64,000 bases of DNA from Candidatus Tepidiaquacella proteinivora (lineage in GTDB: Bacteria > Bacteroidota > Ignavibacteria > Tepidaquicellales > Tepidaquicellaceae): positions 1,187,501-1,251,500 of the forward strand of contig CP054675.1 of NCBI GenBank assembly GCA_013348845.1, read 5' to 3'. The notes below the pieces were generated by a model, which worked only from the letters and a program-made list of their open reading frames with translations, did not search any database and was not told where the DNA came from. Positions 1 to 10,143 of the stretch are shown one piece after another. Position 1 is the first letter of the stretch; each line of letters opens with the position of its first letter. The position numbers and the translations under genes are program-made.

Positions 1-426
1 AGGATAAAGAAATGTCAATAACTTTCCTTTTACAAAAGTTGTATCCCCTTCAAACATTATTGCTTGGCAATCAATTAAAAATTTTACTCTTGAAGAATCA
101 TAATCCGGAGGCTCAGTAATAATCCCCTTTAACTGAATATCTCTTGATATATCTGTATCAGGGAAATTTTTTACAGAGTTAAGTGGCTTTACATAAAAGT
201 CAATATTAGCTTTCCCAATTCCTGCTAAAATTATAATTAAAGAAACTATAATAAAAATTTCAGACTCGTTATTTGAATGTTTACTTTTTATGATACATAA
301 TATAAAACATAATAGAAACAAACTAACAACAACATATATATTAAACAAAACACATTGGCCTAATAAAATACCCGCTATGAATAGAAGTGCAAATTTAACT
401 GCCGGGTATTTTTCATATGTAATCAT
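1..426 (-). CDS. ComEC/Rec2-like competence protein, N-terminal part (runs off the window)
   Basis: The reverse strand is open from an ATG at 426 to the window edge (142 codons). The product has two N-terminal hydrophobic stretches (roughly residues 9-45 and 58-70, the first including FALLFIAGILLG). A soluble beta-rich stretch with GIITEPPDYDSSRVKFLI follows. This layout matches the N-terminal DUF4131 region of ComEC, the inner-membrane channel that takes up single-stranded DNA in natural transformation. The competence and metallo-beta-lactamase domains would lie outside the window, so they cannot be checked. The gene is divergent from the nucleoside phosphorylase, with a 101-base AT-rich gap. 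The assignment rests on the N-terminal pattern only. Confidence 0.6.
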   Translation of the reverse strand, partial: MITYEKYPAVKFALLFIAGILLGQCVLFNIYVVVSLFLLCFILCIIKSKHSNNESEIFIIVSLIIILAGIGKANIDFYVKPLNSVKNFPDTDISRDIQLKGIITEPPDYDSSRVKFLIDCQAIMFEGDTTFVKGKLLTFLYP

Positions 427-527
427 AAAGACTTAAAAAACAAATTAAAAAAATTATATTCAAAAAAAATTCAAAAATCGCCTTTATTAATCTAACTTAT
501 TTAATTAATTTAAAAGAAATTTTACAG

Positions 528-1835
528 ATGAATCCGGTAGAAATTATAAAGTTAAAAAGGAATAATAACAAGTTATCAGAAGAACAGATTAAATATTTCA
601 TTGATAGATTTATAAAAGGAGAAATTACAGATTATCAAATGTCCGCTTTTCTTATGGCAATTTACTTCAATGGTCTTGACGATGATGAAACATACAGTAT
701 TACTAAGGTTTTTATTGAAAGTGGTAAAAGATTAAACTTATCAGACATAAAAAAACCGAAGGTTGATAAACATTCAACAGGAGGAGTTGGGGACAAAACA
801 TCTTTGATTTTGGCACCATTAGTTGCCAGTTGCGGAATTGCAGTCCCGATGATATCAGGAAGGGGTTTAGGACATACAGGTGGAACACTTGATAAATTAT
901 CAGCTATACCAGGATTTAAAACGAATATATCTATTAAGGATTTTAAGAGAATATTAAAAAAAGTGGGTTGTGTAATGTCCGGACAAACAGAGGAATTATG
1001 TCCGGCTGATAAGTTGATTTATCAATTAAGAGATGTAACAGCAACCGTAGATATAATTCCACTTATAACAGCAAGTATAATGAGTAAAAAAATAGCAGAA
1101 GGAACAGATGCTATTGTATTTGATATAAAATCTGGCACTGGTGCAAATCTAAATAGTGAAAGAGAAAATACCCTGCTTATTAATTCACTTTTAAATATAT
1201 CAAAGAAGTTTGGGAAAAGAGCAATTGCTGTCATTACTGATATGAATCAACCACTCGGTTTTAAAATTGGAAACTTACTGGAAGTAGAAGAAGCAATCGA
1301 ATTAATGTCAGGGGAAAATATACCTGACTTAATGGAAGTAACAACTACTCTTGCAGGTTGTATGATTTACTTAGGAAGAAAATCCAAGAATATAGAAGAA
1401 GGTAAAGAAATAGCGACAGAAAAAATAAAAAATGGAAATGCGCTATGCAAATTCATAGAAATGATTAAAGCACAAGGCGGGGATAAAAATTTTATCAATC
1501 ATCTAAACAAAAATAAAAAAATAAATGTAAAGTATAATTTATTAGCAAAAAATTCTGGTTACATTAGAAAATTAGATGCATTAAATTTTGGCTTAGCGGC
1601 AATTGAATTGGGATGTGGAAGAAAGAAAATATCTGATAAAATAGACTTAAAAGCCGGGATAATATTAAAGAAAAAATGCAGCGATTATATAATGAAGGGT
1701 GAAACAATTTGTACCCTTTTTTCATCACGCGATTCAAAAATAAAATATGCTTTAGAATATTTAAATAAAGCTATTATTATTTCAGATAAGAAATCTAAAA
1801 AACAAAAAATTATAAAAAATATTATATTTGATTAA
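528..1835 (+). CDS. deoA: Pyrimidine-nucleoside / thymidine phosphorylase
   Basis: Cleaves thymidine, and in the broad-specificity enzymes also uridine, with phosphate to give the base and (deoxy)ribose 1-phosphate. The 435 residues match the usual family length. The phosphate-binding stretch KHSTGGVGDKTS is at residues 81-92 and the family signature SGRGLGHTGGTLDKL at 110-124. The C-terminal PYNP domain fills the last 90 or so residues. The small helical N-terminal domain is complete, so the ATG at 528 is a good start. The next gene starts 8 bases before this stop, so the two are probably co-transcribed. The deoC gene at 18362 could use the deoxyribose phosphate after isomerisation by a phosphopentomutase not seen here. 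Sequence alone does not separate thymidine-specific from broad pyrimidine activity. Confidence 0.9.
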   Translation: MNPVEIIKLKRNNNKLSEEQIKYFIDRFIKGEITDYQMSAFLMAIYFNGLDDDETYSITKVFIESGKRLNLSDIKKPKVDKHSTGGVGDKTSLILAPLVASCGIAVPMISGRGLGHTGGTLDKLSAIPGFKTNISIKDFKRILKKVGCVMSGQTEELCPADKLIYQLRDVTATVDIIPLITASIMSKKIAEGTDAIVFDIKSGTGANLNSERENTLLINSLLNISKKFGKRAIAVITDMNQPLGFKIGNLLEVEEAIELMSGENIPDLMEVTTTLAGCMIYLGRKSKNIEEGKEIATEKIKNGNALCKFIEMIKAQGGDKNFINHLNKNKKINVKYNLLAKNSGYIRKLDALNFGLAAIELGCGRKKISDKIDLKAGIILKKKCSDYIMKGETICTLFSSRDSKIKYALEYLNKAIIISDKKSKKQKIIKNIIFD

Positions 1836-2355
1836 GTTGAAAATAAAGAATCTTACATACTTATTATTAATAACCCTTATCGCATTTGTAAATTGCAACA
1901 AAAAGGATTTTCATACTGTAACAAGAGTAATTGACGGAGATACATTTGAACTTAACGATGGAAGTCGTGTAAGATTAATCGGAATAGATACCCCTGAAAA
2001 GTACGATTCAGAAAAACTTGAAAGAGATGCTTCTGTTAGCAAAAGAGATAAAGAAACAATAAAAAAATTAGGTAATATAGCCACTGAATATGTAAAAAGT
2101 TTTGTAGAAGGGAAAAAAGTATATCTCGAAAACGACCCGCAAAACAAAGACAGGGATAAATATGGCAGACTTCTAAGATATGTGTATTTAGAGGATGGTA
2201 CTTTAATAAATGCAAAAATATTAAAAGATGGATATGCTTATATTTATGAAAAATACCCTTTTTCAAAACAACAGGAATTTCGTGAACTATATAGAGAAGC
2301 AAGAGAAAATAATAGAGGATTATGGGGTAATATAGAAACACTTGAACAATTTTAA
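1828..2355 (+). CDS. Thermonuclease-family (SNase-like) lipoprotein
   Basis: A 175-residue staphylococcal-nuclease fold protein, predicted to hydrolyse DNA or RNA with calcium. The N-terminus is a lipoprotein signal ending at Cys23 (LIAFVNC), so the enzyme is probably anchored on the periplasmic or outer face. The active-site set is complete: Asp36/Asp38 in VIDGDTF, Arg49 and Glu57 in RVRLIGIDTPE, and Arg114 in DKYGRLLRYV. The start is TTG at 1828, overlapping the deoA stop by 8 bases; a second TTG nine bases later would also keep the signal peptide. Placement behind a nucleoside phosphorylase suggests a small nucleic-acid scavenging unit (inference). Confidence 0.85.
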   Translation: MIKLKIKNLTYLLLITLIAFVNCNKKDFHTVTRVIDGDTFELNDGSRVRLIGIDTPEKYDSEKLERDASVSKRDKETIKKLGNIATEYVKSFVEGKKVYLENDPQNKDRDKYGRLLRYVYLEDGTLINAKILKDGYAYIYEKYPFSKQQEFRELYREARENNRGLWGNIETLEQF

Positions 2356-2365
2356 AAAAATATAA

Positions 2366-3850
<1,485 letters not shown>

Positions 3851-4084
3851 TTCACTTTGTAATTAAAAATGAGTTGAATTCTAAAATAAAAATCATTAGT
3901 TTTATATTGAAAGTTTATTATAATTATTTTACTTTAATAATTAATAACACGCCAGAATCTGATTTCATTGTTTATTAAATAATATTATTTAAGAAAGTTA
4001 TATATTAAGTTAACGAGTAATTAATAAAACATACAACCCTTCAACTATTTCCTTAGGGAAAGGGAAAAATTAATCATAAAATCT

Positions 4085-5374
4085 ATGCCTGAAAGAAAAA
4101 CAACACAGAAAGAAGAAGTAATTGATAAAAATATTGAGCTTCTAAAATCGAAAAGAGTATCCGAATTGAGGACAATAGCAAAAGAACTCAATATAAAGGA
4201 TTTCGAAGACTTAAAGAAACAGGAACTAATATTCCGAATAATTGAAGAAACAACAAAGAAAGATGGATATGCTTATGCATCTGGAGTTTTAGAAGTTCTC
4301 AGTGACGGATACGGTTTTTTGAGGTCTGTTGATTACAATTACTTACCTTCTCCTGATGATATTTATGTTTCACCTTCACAAATAAAGAAATTTTATTTAA
4401 AGACAGGGGATTTCGTATATGGTCAGGTTAGACCTCCAAAAGAAGGAGAAAGATTCTTTGCTCTTATAAAAGTTGAGGAAGTAAATTATGGTCCTCCGGA
4501 ACTAATCAGAGAAAGGATAATGTTCGATAATCTCGTGCCACTGTATCCAAATTCAAAGATTATCCTTGAAACAACCCCTACTGAATACTCAATGAGAATA
4601 ATGGACTTATTTACACCAATTGGAAAAGGGCAAAGAGGTTTGATAGTATCTCCTCCAAAAAGTGGAAAAACAATATTACTTCAGACAATAGCAAATAGTA
4701 TAACAAGAAACCATCCGGAAATTCATCTAATCGTACTATTAATAGATGAAAGACCAGAGGAAGTTACTGATATGCAAAGAAATGTTAAAGCAGAAGTTGT
4801 GAGTTCAACTTTTGATGAACCACCTGAAAGACATGTTCAGGTTTCAGAAATAGTATTGCAAAAAGCGAAAAGACTTGTAGAATCAAAACATCATGTAGTC
4901 ATTCTGCTTGACAGTATAACACGACTGGCAAGAGCACATAATACAGTAATTCCTCACAGTGGAAAGATTTTATCTGGTGGTGTAGATGCAAATGCACTAC
5001 ATAAACCAAAAAGATTTTTCGGGGCTGCACGAAATATAGATGAAGGCGGTTCATTAACAATAATTGCAACCGCATTAATAGAAACAGGCAGCCGTATGGA
5101 CGAAGTAATTTTTGAAGAATTTAAAGGAACGGGTAATATGGAAATCGTCTTAGATAGAAGACTATCTGATAGGCGAATATTCCCAGCAATCGACTTAAAC
5201 CGTTCCGGTACAAGAAAAGAAGAGCTCCTGCTCGATAATGACATTCTTACCAGAGTTTATTTATTAAGAAAACTACTTGCTGATTACAATCCTGTAGAGG
5301 CAATGGAATGGTTGTTAGAAAAAATTAGAGGTACGAAATCTAATAAAGAATTTTTAGCATCAATGAACTCTTAA
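4085..5374 (+). CDS. rho: Transcription termination factor Rho
   Basis: Hexameric RNA-dependent ATPase that ends transcription at untranslated RNA. The 429 residues give a standard compact Rho: N-terminal helical region (12-57), cold-shock-like RNA-binding domain (62-130), and RecA-like motor from about 150. Walker A is SPPKSGKT (189-196), Walker B VILLD (272-276). The Q-loop region starting LSGGVDAN (297) and the R-loop KGTGN (347-351) are intact. It lacks the long charged N-terminal insertion seen in some Bacteroidota. The 234-base gap upstream ends in a small possible hairpin just before the ATG, which could be a leader; Rho is autoregulated in several bacteria. Ribonuclease G follows after 47 bases. 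Confidence 0.97.
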   Translation: MPERKTTQKEEVIDKNIELLKSKRVSELRTIAKELNIKDFEDLKKQELIFRIIEETTKKDGYAYASGVLEVLSDGYGFLRSVDYNYLPSPDDIYVSPSQIKKFYLKTGDFVYGQVRPPKEGERFFALIKVEEVNYGPPELIRERIMFDNLVPLYPNSKIILETTPTEYSMRIMDLFTPIGKGQRGLIVSPPKSGKTILLQTIANSITRNHPEIHLIVLLIDERPEEVTDMQRNVKAEVVSSTFDEPPERHVQVSEIVLQKAKRLVESKHHVVILLDSITRLARAHNTVIPHSGKILSGGVDANALHKPKRFFGAARNIDEGGSLTIIATALIETGSRMDEVIFEEFKGTGNMEIVLDRRLSDRRIFPAIDLNRSGTRKEELLLDNDILTRVYLLRKLLADYNPVEAMEWLLEKIRGTKSNKEFLASMNS

Positions 5375-5421
5375 TATTATGTCAATAGGGGCAGGATAAC
5401 CTATGAATAAATTAAGTAGTA

Positions 5422-6987
5422 ATGAAAAAAGAAATTGTAATAAATTCATCTTCAAAGGAAACCCGAATTGCTATAACTGAAGATGGAAAAGTAGTAGAAC
5501 TATTTTATGAGAGTTCGGATTTAAAACGAAATGTCGGGGACATATATTTAGGTAAAATTGCGAGAGTATTACCGGGAATCAGAGCAGCATTTATTAATCT
5601 TGGATTTCCACAAGATGCTTTTTTACACTTTTCTGATATAGAGACCTCCCCAGATGATTATAAATCATTACTTGGAGATGATTCAGATGTTGATGAAGAA
5701 GACGATGACGATGAAATAATATCATCTCCTAAAATTCCCACAGAAAAAAATCCAGCTGCTGCAACACTTGAAAAGGGAAAAGATATATTAGTTCAAATAA
5801 CTAAAGAACCTGTAGGGGCTAAAGGTTTAAGAGTAACAGCAAAAGTATCAATCCCCGGTAGATATCTTGTGTTGATACCATTTTCAAATAAAATCGGGAT
5901 TTCAAGAAAAATTTATAATTACAAGGAGAAACGAAGGTTAAGATTCTTAATAAGGAAAAACATCCCGGGAGGTTTCGGGGTCATTATCAGAACAGTTGCA
6001 GCAGGGCAAGATGAAAATTTAATTTTGGAAGATTTAAACAGATTAATCAACATCTGGAACGATATTGAATTAAAGATGAAATCTGTAAAAGCACCTGCAT
6101 TATTATATAAAGATGTTTCTACGACTTATTCTGTAATCAGAGATTTATTCCGTGATGATGTTACAAAAGTAATAGTAGATTCAAAAAAGATATATAGAGA
6201 TATAAGAAATTACCTTGAAGAAACTTCCCCCGAATCAGTAGATAAATTAGAGCTCTATGAAGGTAAAGTACCAATATTTGATACATACTACAGTATAGAT
6301 AAACAAATAGAAGAATCTTTACAGAAAAAAATAATGCTAAAAAATTCTACTGGTTATATTGTAATTGAGACAACTGAAGCAATGACAGTAATCGATGTTA
6401 ACAGCGGAAAATATGCAAAATCAAAGGACCAGGAACAAAACTCATTAAAAATAAATATTGAAGCAGCAAAGGAAATAGCTCGACAGGCAAGATTAAGAGA
6501 TATCGGAGGTATAATTGTAGTTGATTTCATAGATTTATATGAAGAACCAAGTAGAAGAAAACTTTTAGAGGAAATAAAAAAAGAATTTAAAAAAGACCGA
6601 GCGAAAACTTCGTTTTCACAGATGAGTGAATTTGGTATAATACAGATTACAAGGCAACGGGTTCGACAAAATATTATTCAAAGAATCTCTACTAAATGTC
6701 CGATGTGCAATGGAACCGGGAGAGTACAATCCCAGATGAATTTCTTAATGGAATTAGAAAGATGGTTACAAAGATATAAAAGTACCCCAAATAGTTTTAT
6801 GCTTCGTTTGAAGGTAAATCCATTAATTAAACATTATTTGACAAGTGGATTTATTAATAGAATATTAAAGTTATGTTTGAAATTCAGAATATTTATCAAA
6901 CTTGAAACAGACAACGATCTCGCTCTTGATGAATTCAGGTTTTATGAATTTAAATTTAAACACGATATTACTGAAGAATATAGTTAA
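5422..6987 (+). CDS. rng: Ribonuclease G (RNase E/G family)
   Basis: Endoribonuclease that processes rRNA and mRNA with a preference for 5'-monophosphate ends. The S1 RNA-binding domain lies at about 36-145, the 5'-sensor/RNase H-like core follows, and the catalytic metal-binding aspartates are Asp325 (VIDVNSGK) and Asp368 (VVDFID). The zinc-link cysteines of CPMCNGTG are Cys426 and Cys429. Length (521) fits RNase G rather than RNase E, with no long C-terminal scaffold. A strongly acidic stretch at residues 86-98 sits inside the S1 domain loop. Closeness to rho puts RNA decay and termination together, possibly on one transcript. Confidence 0.93.
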   Translation: MKKEIVINSSSKETRIAITEDGKVVELFYESSDLKRNVGDIYLGKIARVLPGIRAAFINLGFPQDAFLHFSDIETSPDDYKSLLGDDSDVDEEDDDDEIISSPKIPTEKNPAAATLEKGKDILVQITKEPVGAKGLRVTAKVSIPGRYLVLIPFSNKIGISRKIYNYKEKRRLRFLIRKNIPGGFGVIIRTVAAGQDENLILEDLNRLINIWNDIELKMKSVKAPALLYKDVSTTYSVIRDLFRDDVTKVIVDSKKIYRDIRNYLEETSPESVDKLELYEGKVPIFDTYYSIDKQIEESLQKKIMLKNSTGYIVIETTEAMTVIDVNSGKYAKSKDQEQNSLKINIEAAKEIARQARLRDIGGIIVVDFIDLYEEPSRRKLLEEIKKEFKKDRAKTSFSQMSEFGIIQITRQRVRQNIIQRISTKCPMCNGTGRVQSQMNFLMELERWLQRYKSTPNSFMLRLKVNPLIKHYLTSGFINRILKLCLKFRIFIKLETDNDLALDEFRFYEFKFKHDITEEYS

Positions 6988-7025
6988 TTAAATATTTCAG
7001 AATTAAATTTATTCCAGGTATTAAT

Positions 7026-8678
7026 ATGTATATAATAATTGATGGGCAAAAGGTAAACTTTAAAAAGGGAGAGACAATTCTGCAAGCAGCACTTCGGGTA
7101 GGAATTGATATACCTCACTTTTGTTACCATCCTGCATTAAGTATAGCCGGAAATTGTAGAATATGTTTAGTTGAAGTAGAAAATTCTCCTAAACTTATGA
7201 TTGCTTGTTCCACACCTGCAGAAAATGGTATGGTAGTTAAGACAAATACACCAAAGGTAATTGAAGCACAAAATGCAATTATGGAATTTATTCTTATTAA
7301 CCATCCTTTAGATTGTCCTATCTGTGATGAAGCCGGAGAGTGTAAATTACAAGATTACGCTTATAAATATGGTAAAGGTTATTCAAGATTTGATGAAGAA
7401 AAAATAATAAAAGATAAAAGAATTCCCTTAGGACCTAATGTGTTATTTGATGCGGAAAGATGTATAAGCTGTTCAAGATGTATAAGATTTTGCGAGGAAA
7501 TTTCTAAATCTTTCGAACTAACTTTTGTTAATCGAGGTGAAAAAGTTACGATTGAAACATATCCGGGTAAACAACTTGATAATCCATATTCTATGAATGT
7601 TATAGAAATATGTCCTGTTGGTGCATTAACATCAAGACATTTCAGGTTTAGAGCAAGAGTTTGGGATATGTCTTTTACTAACAGTATATGCCCTGGTTGT
7701 GCAAGAGGATGTAACACAATAATCGGGGTAAGAAATAATGAAATATTAAGAATAGAACCAAGAGAAAACTTAGAAGTAAATCAATACTGGTTATGTGATT
7801 ATGGAAGGTTAAATACATACAAATTTGTAAATGATATTAATTTAAGAATAGATTCACCATCAATTTTACAAACCGAACCTGATAATAAAAATAAACAAAT
7901 CAAAGAAGTTACCTGGGAGGAAGCAATTAATGAAGCAGTTTCAATTTTAAAATCTGAAAATAATAATTTTTTAATTTTTGCCTCTGCTTATAGTACATTA
8001 GAAGATAATTATGTATTGAAAAAATTTGCAAATGAAATTTTAGGAGTTGAGGATATATACTATATACCGCATATAGATGAGTCTTTCGGGGACAATATTT
8101 TAAGAAAATCTGATAAAACACCAAATACAAAAGGGTTAGAATTACTTGGGATTAAAAAGATTAATAATAAATTAATAAAGGAAATAAAAACAGGAAAATA
8201 TAATTTCTTATTAATTTTAAATGATGATATTTCATTAATAGAAGAATTTTCAGAGTTTAAATCATACCTGATAAAAAATATACAAATACTCAGTGTTAAA
8301 AATACTTTTTCCAACGAAGCAAATGTATTACTTCCCCTATCTACATACGCAGAAATAAATGGTACATTTATAAATTTCCAGAACAGAATTCAAAGGATTC
8401 GCCCTGCTGTTACAACTATTGAACAGGAAAGATTACCGGGTGAATTTTCACTTTCAAGACTTGATAAATTTGGTGCTCCTAACGATAGATGGACACACGG
8501 GAAAAAATTTAACAGTAGACCAGGTTGGAAAATTTTAAAACAAATCGCTAAGGGGTTTAATGTAGATTTTAAATTTGAAAATTCTGAAGAAGTTTTCATT
8601 GAATTGTGTAATTCTTTCAAACACTTACGCGGTTTGAGTTACGACACCATTAATGATAAAGGATATAAAATAAAATAA
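7026..8678 (+). CDS. nuoG: NuoG-like iron-sulfur subunit of NADH-quinone oxidoreductase (compact form)
   Basis: A chain of Fe-S clusters carrying electrons from NADH within complex I or a related soluble dehydrogenase. The N-terminal [2Fe-2S] domain has Cys33, Cys44, Cys47 and Cys61. The His-Cys3 [4Fe-4S] site has His93, Cys97, Cys100 and Cys106, and the next cluster uses Cys146/149/152. CPGCARGCN (from about residue 223) opens the molybdopterin-like region. At 550 residues it is much shorter than the 900-residue E. coli NuoG, and the gap falls in the molybdopterin-fold half, before LLPLSTYAEINGTFIN. No other nuo genes lie nearby. A NADH-dependent hydrogenase or formate dehydrogenase subunit is an alternative. 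Confidence 0.8.
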   Translation: MYIIIDGQKVNFKKGETILQAALRVGIDIPHFCYHPALSIAGNCRICLVEVENSPKLMIACSTPAENGMVVKTNTPKVIEAQNAIMEFILINHPLDCPICDEAGECKLQDYAYKYGKGYSRFDEEKIIKDKRIPLGPNVLFDAERCISCSRCIRFCEEISKSFELTFVNRGEKVTIETYPGKQLDNPYSMNVIEICPVGALTSRHFRFRARVWDMSFTNSICPGCARGCNTIIGVRNNEILRIEPRENLEVNQYWLCDYGRLNTYKFVNDINLRIDSPSILQTEPDNKNKQIKEVTWEEAINEAVSILKSENNNFLIFASAYSTLEDNYVLKKFANEILGVEDIYYIPHIDESFGDNILRKSDKTPNTKGLELLGIKKINNKLIKEIKTGKYNFLLILNDDISLIEEFSEFKSYLIKNIQILSVKNTFSNEANVLLPLSTYAEINGTFINFQNRIQRIRPAVTTIEQERLPGEFSLSRLDKFGAPNDRWTHGKKFNSRPGWKILKQIAKGFNVDFKFENSEEVFIELCNSFKHLRGLSYDTINDKGYKIK

Positions 8679-8684
8679 TACCTT

Positions 8685-10118
8685 TTGAAAAAGCACGAAA
8701 CTCATTCCTCAGGATTATTAACGAGATTAGGATTATTTACCTCTTTGATGATTGTTATTAGTGCTATGGTAGGTTCAGGTGTGTTTAAAAAAATTGCACC
8801 GATGTCTGCAGAAGTCGGGTCTTCAGGATTAATTTTACTCGCATGGTTAGTAGCGGGTTTAATAACTCTTTTCGCTGCTGCAACAAACGCAGAAGTAGCG
8901 GGTTTAATTGCAGAACCCGGGGGGCAATATGTATATTTTCAGAAAATGTATGGAAATGGTATTGCTTTTCTTTATGGATGGTCTTGCTTTGCTGTAATTC
9001 AATCTGCGTCAATTGCATCAATCGCGTATGTATTTTCAGAATCTGTGAATTCAATTTTTCCATTACCGCATTTCAATACTGAAATTGAGAAAATAAATAT
9101 ATTCGGTATATTCTATCCTCTACAAAGTTTTGGAGTAAAAGGATTAACTATTATTACAATTCTAATATTAACTACGATAAACTATTTTGGTGTAATCTTT
9201 GGAGGAACAGTAAGTAATATATTCACACTATTGAAAATATTAGGTGTTGCTTTAATAATATTTTTGATTTTTACTTTCAGCGATGGATCGTTCGCTAATG
9301 TAAATTTAACATTTGAAAATCCACAACATAATTATCAAAGTCCACTTGGATTGTTTGGCGCTTTTTTTGCCGCTATGCTTGCCGCATTCTGGGCTTATGA
9401 TGGTTGGAATAATATTGGTTATCTCGGAGGTGAAGTTAAAAATGCTAAAAGAAACATCCCAATAGCATTATATCTTGGAGTAATTATAGTAATAATAATT
9501 TATCTGATAATAAATTTTGCTTTTCTTTATGTTATACCAGTAAATGAGATGATAAATGTATATGAAAAGAGAGATTCAATAGCAGCCATTGAAGTATTGA
9601 AAAGATTTTTAGATTATGGAGGGGTACTTGTAGTTTCTATTATAATTATGGTTTCAACTTTCGCAACAACAAATGGTACTATTCTTGCTTCGTCCCGACT
9701 TTATTTTGCAATGTCAAGAGATAAACTATTTTTTAAAAGAGTTGGTAAATGTCATCAAATCTTTAAAACACCTTCTACCTCACTTATAATACAGGGGATT
9801 TGGGCTTCTATTTTAGTATTATCCGGTTCTTTTGACCAACTTACTGATATGCTAATGTTTGCTTCTTTTATATTTTACGGTCTTGGGGCTTTTGGTGTTT
9901 TTGTATTAAGGAAAAAGATGAAAGATATCTATAGACCTTATAAAGTTTTCGGTTATCCCGTTATACCGGCAATTGCAGTTATTTTCTTCTTTTCAATTTT
10001 TATTATAACAATCATACAAAGCCCAAGAGACGCTGGTATAGGTCTCGCATTAATGCTTCTTGGTATTCCTTTCTATTTGATATGGAATTATAAAAAAGAA
10101 TTTACAAAAGATAAATAA
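8685..10118 (+). CDS. APC-family amino acid permease
   Basis: A 477-residue inner-membrane protein with about 12 hydrophobic segments of the amino acid-polyamine-organocation family. The first helix carries the unwound substrate-binding motif VGSGVFKK (residues about 29-36). The second includes the AEVAGLIAEPGGQYVY pattern typical of LAT/YfnA-like exchangers, and FWAYDGWNN is the usual mid-protein signature. The start is TTG at 8685, seven bases after the nuoG stop, and no in-frame ATG precedes the first helix. The substrate cannot be read from sequence; neutral amino acid or polyamine uptake or exchange is likely. Confidence 0.88.
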   Translation: MKKHETHSSGLLTRLGLFTSLMIVISAMVGSGVFKKIAPMSAEVGSSGLILLAWLVAGLITLFAAATNAEVAGLIAEPGGQYVYFQKMYGNGIAFLYGWSCFAVIQSASIASIAYVFSESVNSIFPLPHFNTEIEKINIFGIFYPLQSFGVKGLTIITILILTTINYFGVIFGGTVSNIFTLLKILGVALIIFLIFTFSDGSFANVNLTFENPQHNYQSPLGLFGAFFAAMLAAFWAYDGWNNIGYLGGEVKNAKRNIPIALYLGVIIVIIIYLIINFAFLYVIPVNEMINVYEKRDSIAAIEVLKRFLDYGGVLVVSIIIMVSTFATTNGTILASSRLYFAMSRDKLFFKRVGKCHQIFKTPSTSLIIQGIWASILVLSGSFDQLTDMLMFASFIFYGLGAFGVFVLRKKMKDIYRPYKVFGYPVIPAIAVIFFFSIFIITIIQSPRDAGIGLALMLLGIPFYLIWNYKKEFTKDK

Positions 10119-10143
10119 TTTATAAATTTCTGAATTATAAAAG

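Noticed and set aside
10119-10143. Possible hairpin between the permease and the propeller gene
   Set aside because: The stem is 7 bases of A/T only with no T-run in either direction, so it is not convincing as a terminator.
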